Positions 63,057 through 64,000 of a stretch of 64,000 bases of DNA are shown here, in pieces. The position numbers and the translations under genes are program-made. This DNA comes from Bacteroidota bacterium (lineage in GTDB: Bacteria > Bacteroidota > Bacteroidia > UKL13-3), in the NCBI GenBank assembly GCA_013298895.1, contig JAAFJM010000013.1, positions 1-64,000 on the forward strand. Reading direction: 5' to 3'. The notes under the pieces are model-generated. The model worked only from the letters and a program-made list of their open reading frames with translations. It was not told where the DNA came from and searched no databases. Numbering within the stretch: position 1 is the stretch's first letter; each line of letters begins with the position of its first letter.

Positions 63057-63545
63057 ATGAAACTAATAATTATAATTTTAGGGGTGTTGTTTTTTATTGC
63101 ATGTAATCCTGATGTGGTTAGAAATAAAGTTCCTGTTTATGTGGTAAACGATGTTCCTTGCAAAGAAGAATGGAATAATGCTGTTTGCTTTGATACTTTA
63201 TTGCTGAATAATATCCAATTTAAAATGACTTCTCATTGCCAATCGAAAATAGATTATATTGATACCACGGAGATTAATACTGATACCTTTTCAATCAATA
63301 AATTGCATAATTTGGAGTTTAGAATTAGGTGCAGTTTGTTCAATAATGAATTAATTATTACAAAAAATAATTTCAAAGATTCCCTAGCATCAGATTTAAT
63401 TAAAGATGGCTTTTTAACTCCTCCTTATGAAATGATTTTTAACGAAAAAGACTCTTCTTTTGTTTTTAAAACCTTTATAGGTCATGCAGATTCTGATGTT
63501 GGAGATATTTATGTATTGAAAGTAAATAAAAATGCTTTTACCTAA
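63057..63545 (+). CDS. Putative lipoprotein of unknown function
   Basis: A 162-residue protein with lipoprotein signal KLIIIILGVLFFIAC (Cys16). The mature part includes a cysteine-containing beta-like region (VPCKEEWNNAVCFDTLLLNNIQFKMTSHCQ) and an end VFKTFIGHADSDVGDIYVLKV. No family recognised. It follows the cassette and precedes a membrane protein; both may be accessory. Confidence 0.7.
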   Translation: MKLIIIILGVLFFIACNPDVVRNKVPVYVVNDVPCKEEWNNAVCFDTLLLNNIQFKMTSHCQSKIDYIDTTEINTDTFSINKLHNLEFRIRCSLFNNELIITKNNFKDSLASDLIKDGFLTPPYEMIFNEKDSSFVFKTFIGHADSDVGDIYVLKVNKNAFT

Positions 63546-63584
63546 GTTATAGCTGTAGAAGATTTAGAAATGGGAGAATAAAAA

Positions 63585-63869
63585 TTGAACTACATTAAGT
63601 TTGCTATCAATAGTTTGGTAATAATGCTTTGCATTTTAGGCTTATGTTTTATAGATTTTTATATGATAACTCCTTTGCTACCAATGCCTCAGGATATTTG
63701 TTATTGCCATTCTCACGAGCCATCGTTTTTTATAAAACACTTTTATTTAGATAGTTCAGGTCATATAGAGCCACCTTTTAGTGCTATTCATATGTTGTTT
63801 TTATTTGTATTAGGATGTTGGCTTGGTTATTTTGTCAATTTAAAATGGAAAAAATTTCTAAAAAAATAA
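63585..63869 (+). CDS. Small membrane protein, start uncertain
   Basis: A 94-residue frame with hydrophobic N-terminus (FAINSLVIMLCILGLCFIDFYM) and C-terminus (AIHMLFLFVLGCWLGYFVNL). The only start giving the full first segment is TTG at 63585, 8 bases after GGGAGA; an ATG at 63624 is the alternative. A histidine/cysteine-containing middle (ICYCHSHEP) is notable. Function unknown. Confidence 0.5.
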   Translation: MNYIKFAINSLVIMLCILGLCFIDFYMITPLLPMPQDICYCHSHEPSFFIKHFYLDSSGHIEPPFSAIHMLFLFVLGCWLGYFVNLKWKKFLKK

Positions 63870-63878
63870 TGGTTTTGT

Positions 63879-64000
63879 ATGAAGTTAGTATTTTCGCCAT
63901 TGTTGGTGTTAAAGCGAAGCGACACCAACAAGAAATTCCATAAACTACTAATAATTTACACTTTGTTTTTTATGCTTTTATCTGCATGTTTGAATACAGT
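63879..64000 (+). CDS. Start of a lipoprotein gene read through a repeat hairpin (partial)
   Basis: From the ATG at 63879 the frame stays open to the window edge. Residues 20 onward (KFHKLLIIYTLFFMLLSAC) form a lipoprotein signal with a lipobox cysteine. The first 18 residues are encoded by the hairpin repeat at 63900-63931 and its flank, so the true start may be elsewhere, such as the ATG at 63972. The body of the gene is outside the window. Confidence 0.4.
   Translation, partial: MKLVFSPLLVLKRSDTNKKFHKLLIIYTLFFMLLSACLNT
63900..63931. repeat. Dispersed hairpin repeat, copy 2
   Basis: TTGTTGGTGT (63900-63909) pairs with ACACCAACAA (63922-63931) around a 12-base loop containing AGCGAAGCG. 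Matches the copy at 45112-45143 apart from two loop bases; the preceding GCCA is shared too. Confidence 0.85.

Overview
The window is AT-rich bacterial DNA from a member of the Bacteroidota. Three things point there: promoters of the TTG-N18/19-TAnnTTTG type, type IX secretion features (a PorV/PorQ-family barrel and a large surface protein with a type A sorting tail), and many Bacteroidota-type families (Porin_10-like barrel, DUF3298 lipoprotein, DUF4397 protein, lipobox lipoproteins, LytTR regulator, GMC oxidoreductase with its subunit-3 partner). The exact order or genus cannot be told from the sequence. Most of it looks like ordinary chromosome; there is no prophage, CRISPR array or insertion sequence.

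Layout. 1-8 kb: start of mutS (cut by the window edge), a DinB-fold enzyme, an SF1 helicase with an added DNA-binding tail, a ParE-type toxin with its antitoxin, two unknown convergent genes and pckA. 8-15 kb: methyltransferase, dapA overlapped by a lipoprotein, a porin-like barrel, tryptophan 2,3-dioxygenase and a GyrI-like protein. 15-24 kb: tRNA-Leu and tRNA-Gly behind a clear promoter, a hydrolase, ftsE, an OmpA-like/TPR lipoprotein, divergent oxyR and exported katG, and pdhB. 24-33 kb: a TPR lipoprotein, an unusual glycosyltransferase fusion, an EEP nuclease, rnz, a methyltransferase, an orphan ParD antitoxin, DUF4256 and DUF1801 proteins and an orphan LytTR regulator. 33-40 kb: a complete TetR-TolC-adaptor-RND efflux operon behind a 34-bp perfect palindrome. 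40-49 kb: an MmcQ-like protein, dnaX with an A10 slippery run that splits it into gamma and tau forms, a PorV-like barrel with a beta-propeller lipoprotein, small hypotheticals and an acyl-CoA dehydrogenase. 49-57.9 kb: a DUF4397 type IX cargo protein, a PagL-like lipid A deacylase and a five-gene membrane/winged-helix operon. 58-64 kb: two paired PKD-like secreted proteins, a GMC dehydrogenase pair, and an accessory end with palindromic elements, an integron-like gene cassette carrying a leucine-rich-repeat gene, and small lipoprotein or membrane genes.

The most unusual signals are not genes. Several intergenic regions hold tandem arrays of degenerate 7-, 8- and 9-nt units. Most begin exactly at, or directly after, the stop codon of the upstream gene, and in two cases the unit length increases stepwise away from the stop codon (14 x 7, 4 x 8, 6 x 9 after the DoxX-like gene; 6 x 7, 5 x 8 after ftsE). 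I do not know a described element like this. Other items worth attention are the dnaX slippage site, the lone attC-like cassette, hairpin repeats with a compensatory base-pair change, and a repeat hairpin read through by the start of a lipoprotein gene.

Functionally the region mixes central metabolism (PckA, DapA, PdhB, acyl-CoA dehydrogenase, tryptophan breakdown), replication and repair (MutS, DnaX, helicase), peroxide defence (OxyR-KatG), drug or metal efflux (RND operon) and cell-surface or secretion functions (PorV-like, DUF4397, PKD-like proteins, PagL-like).
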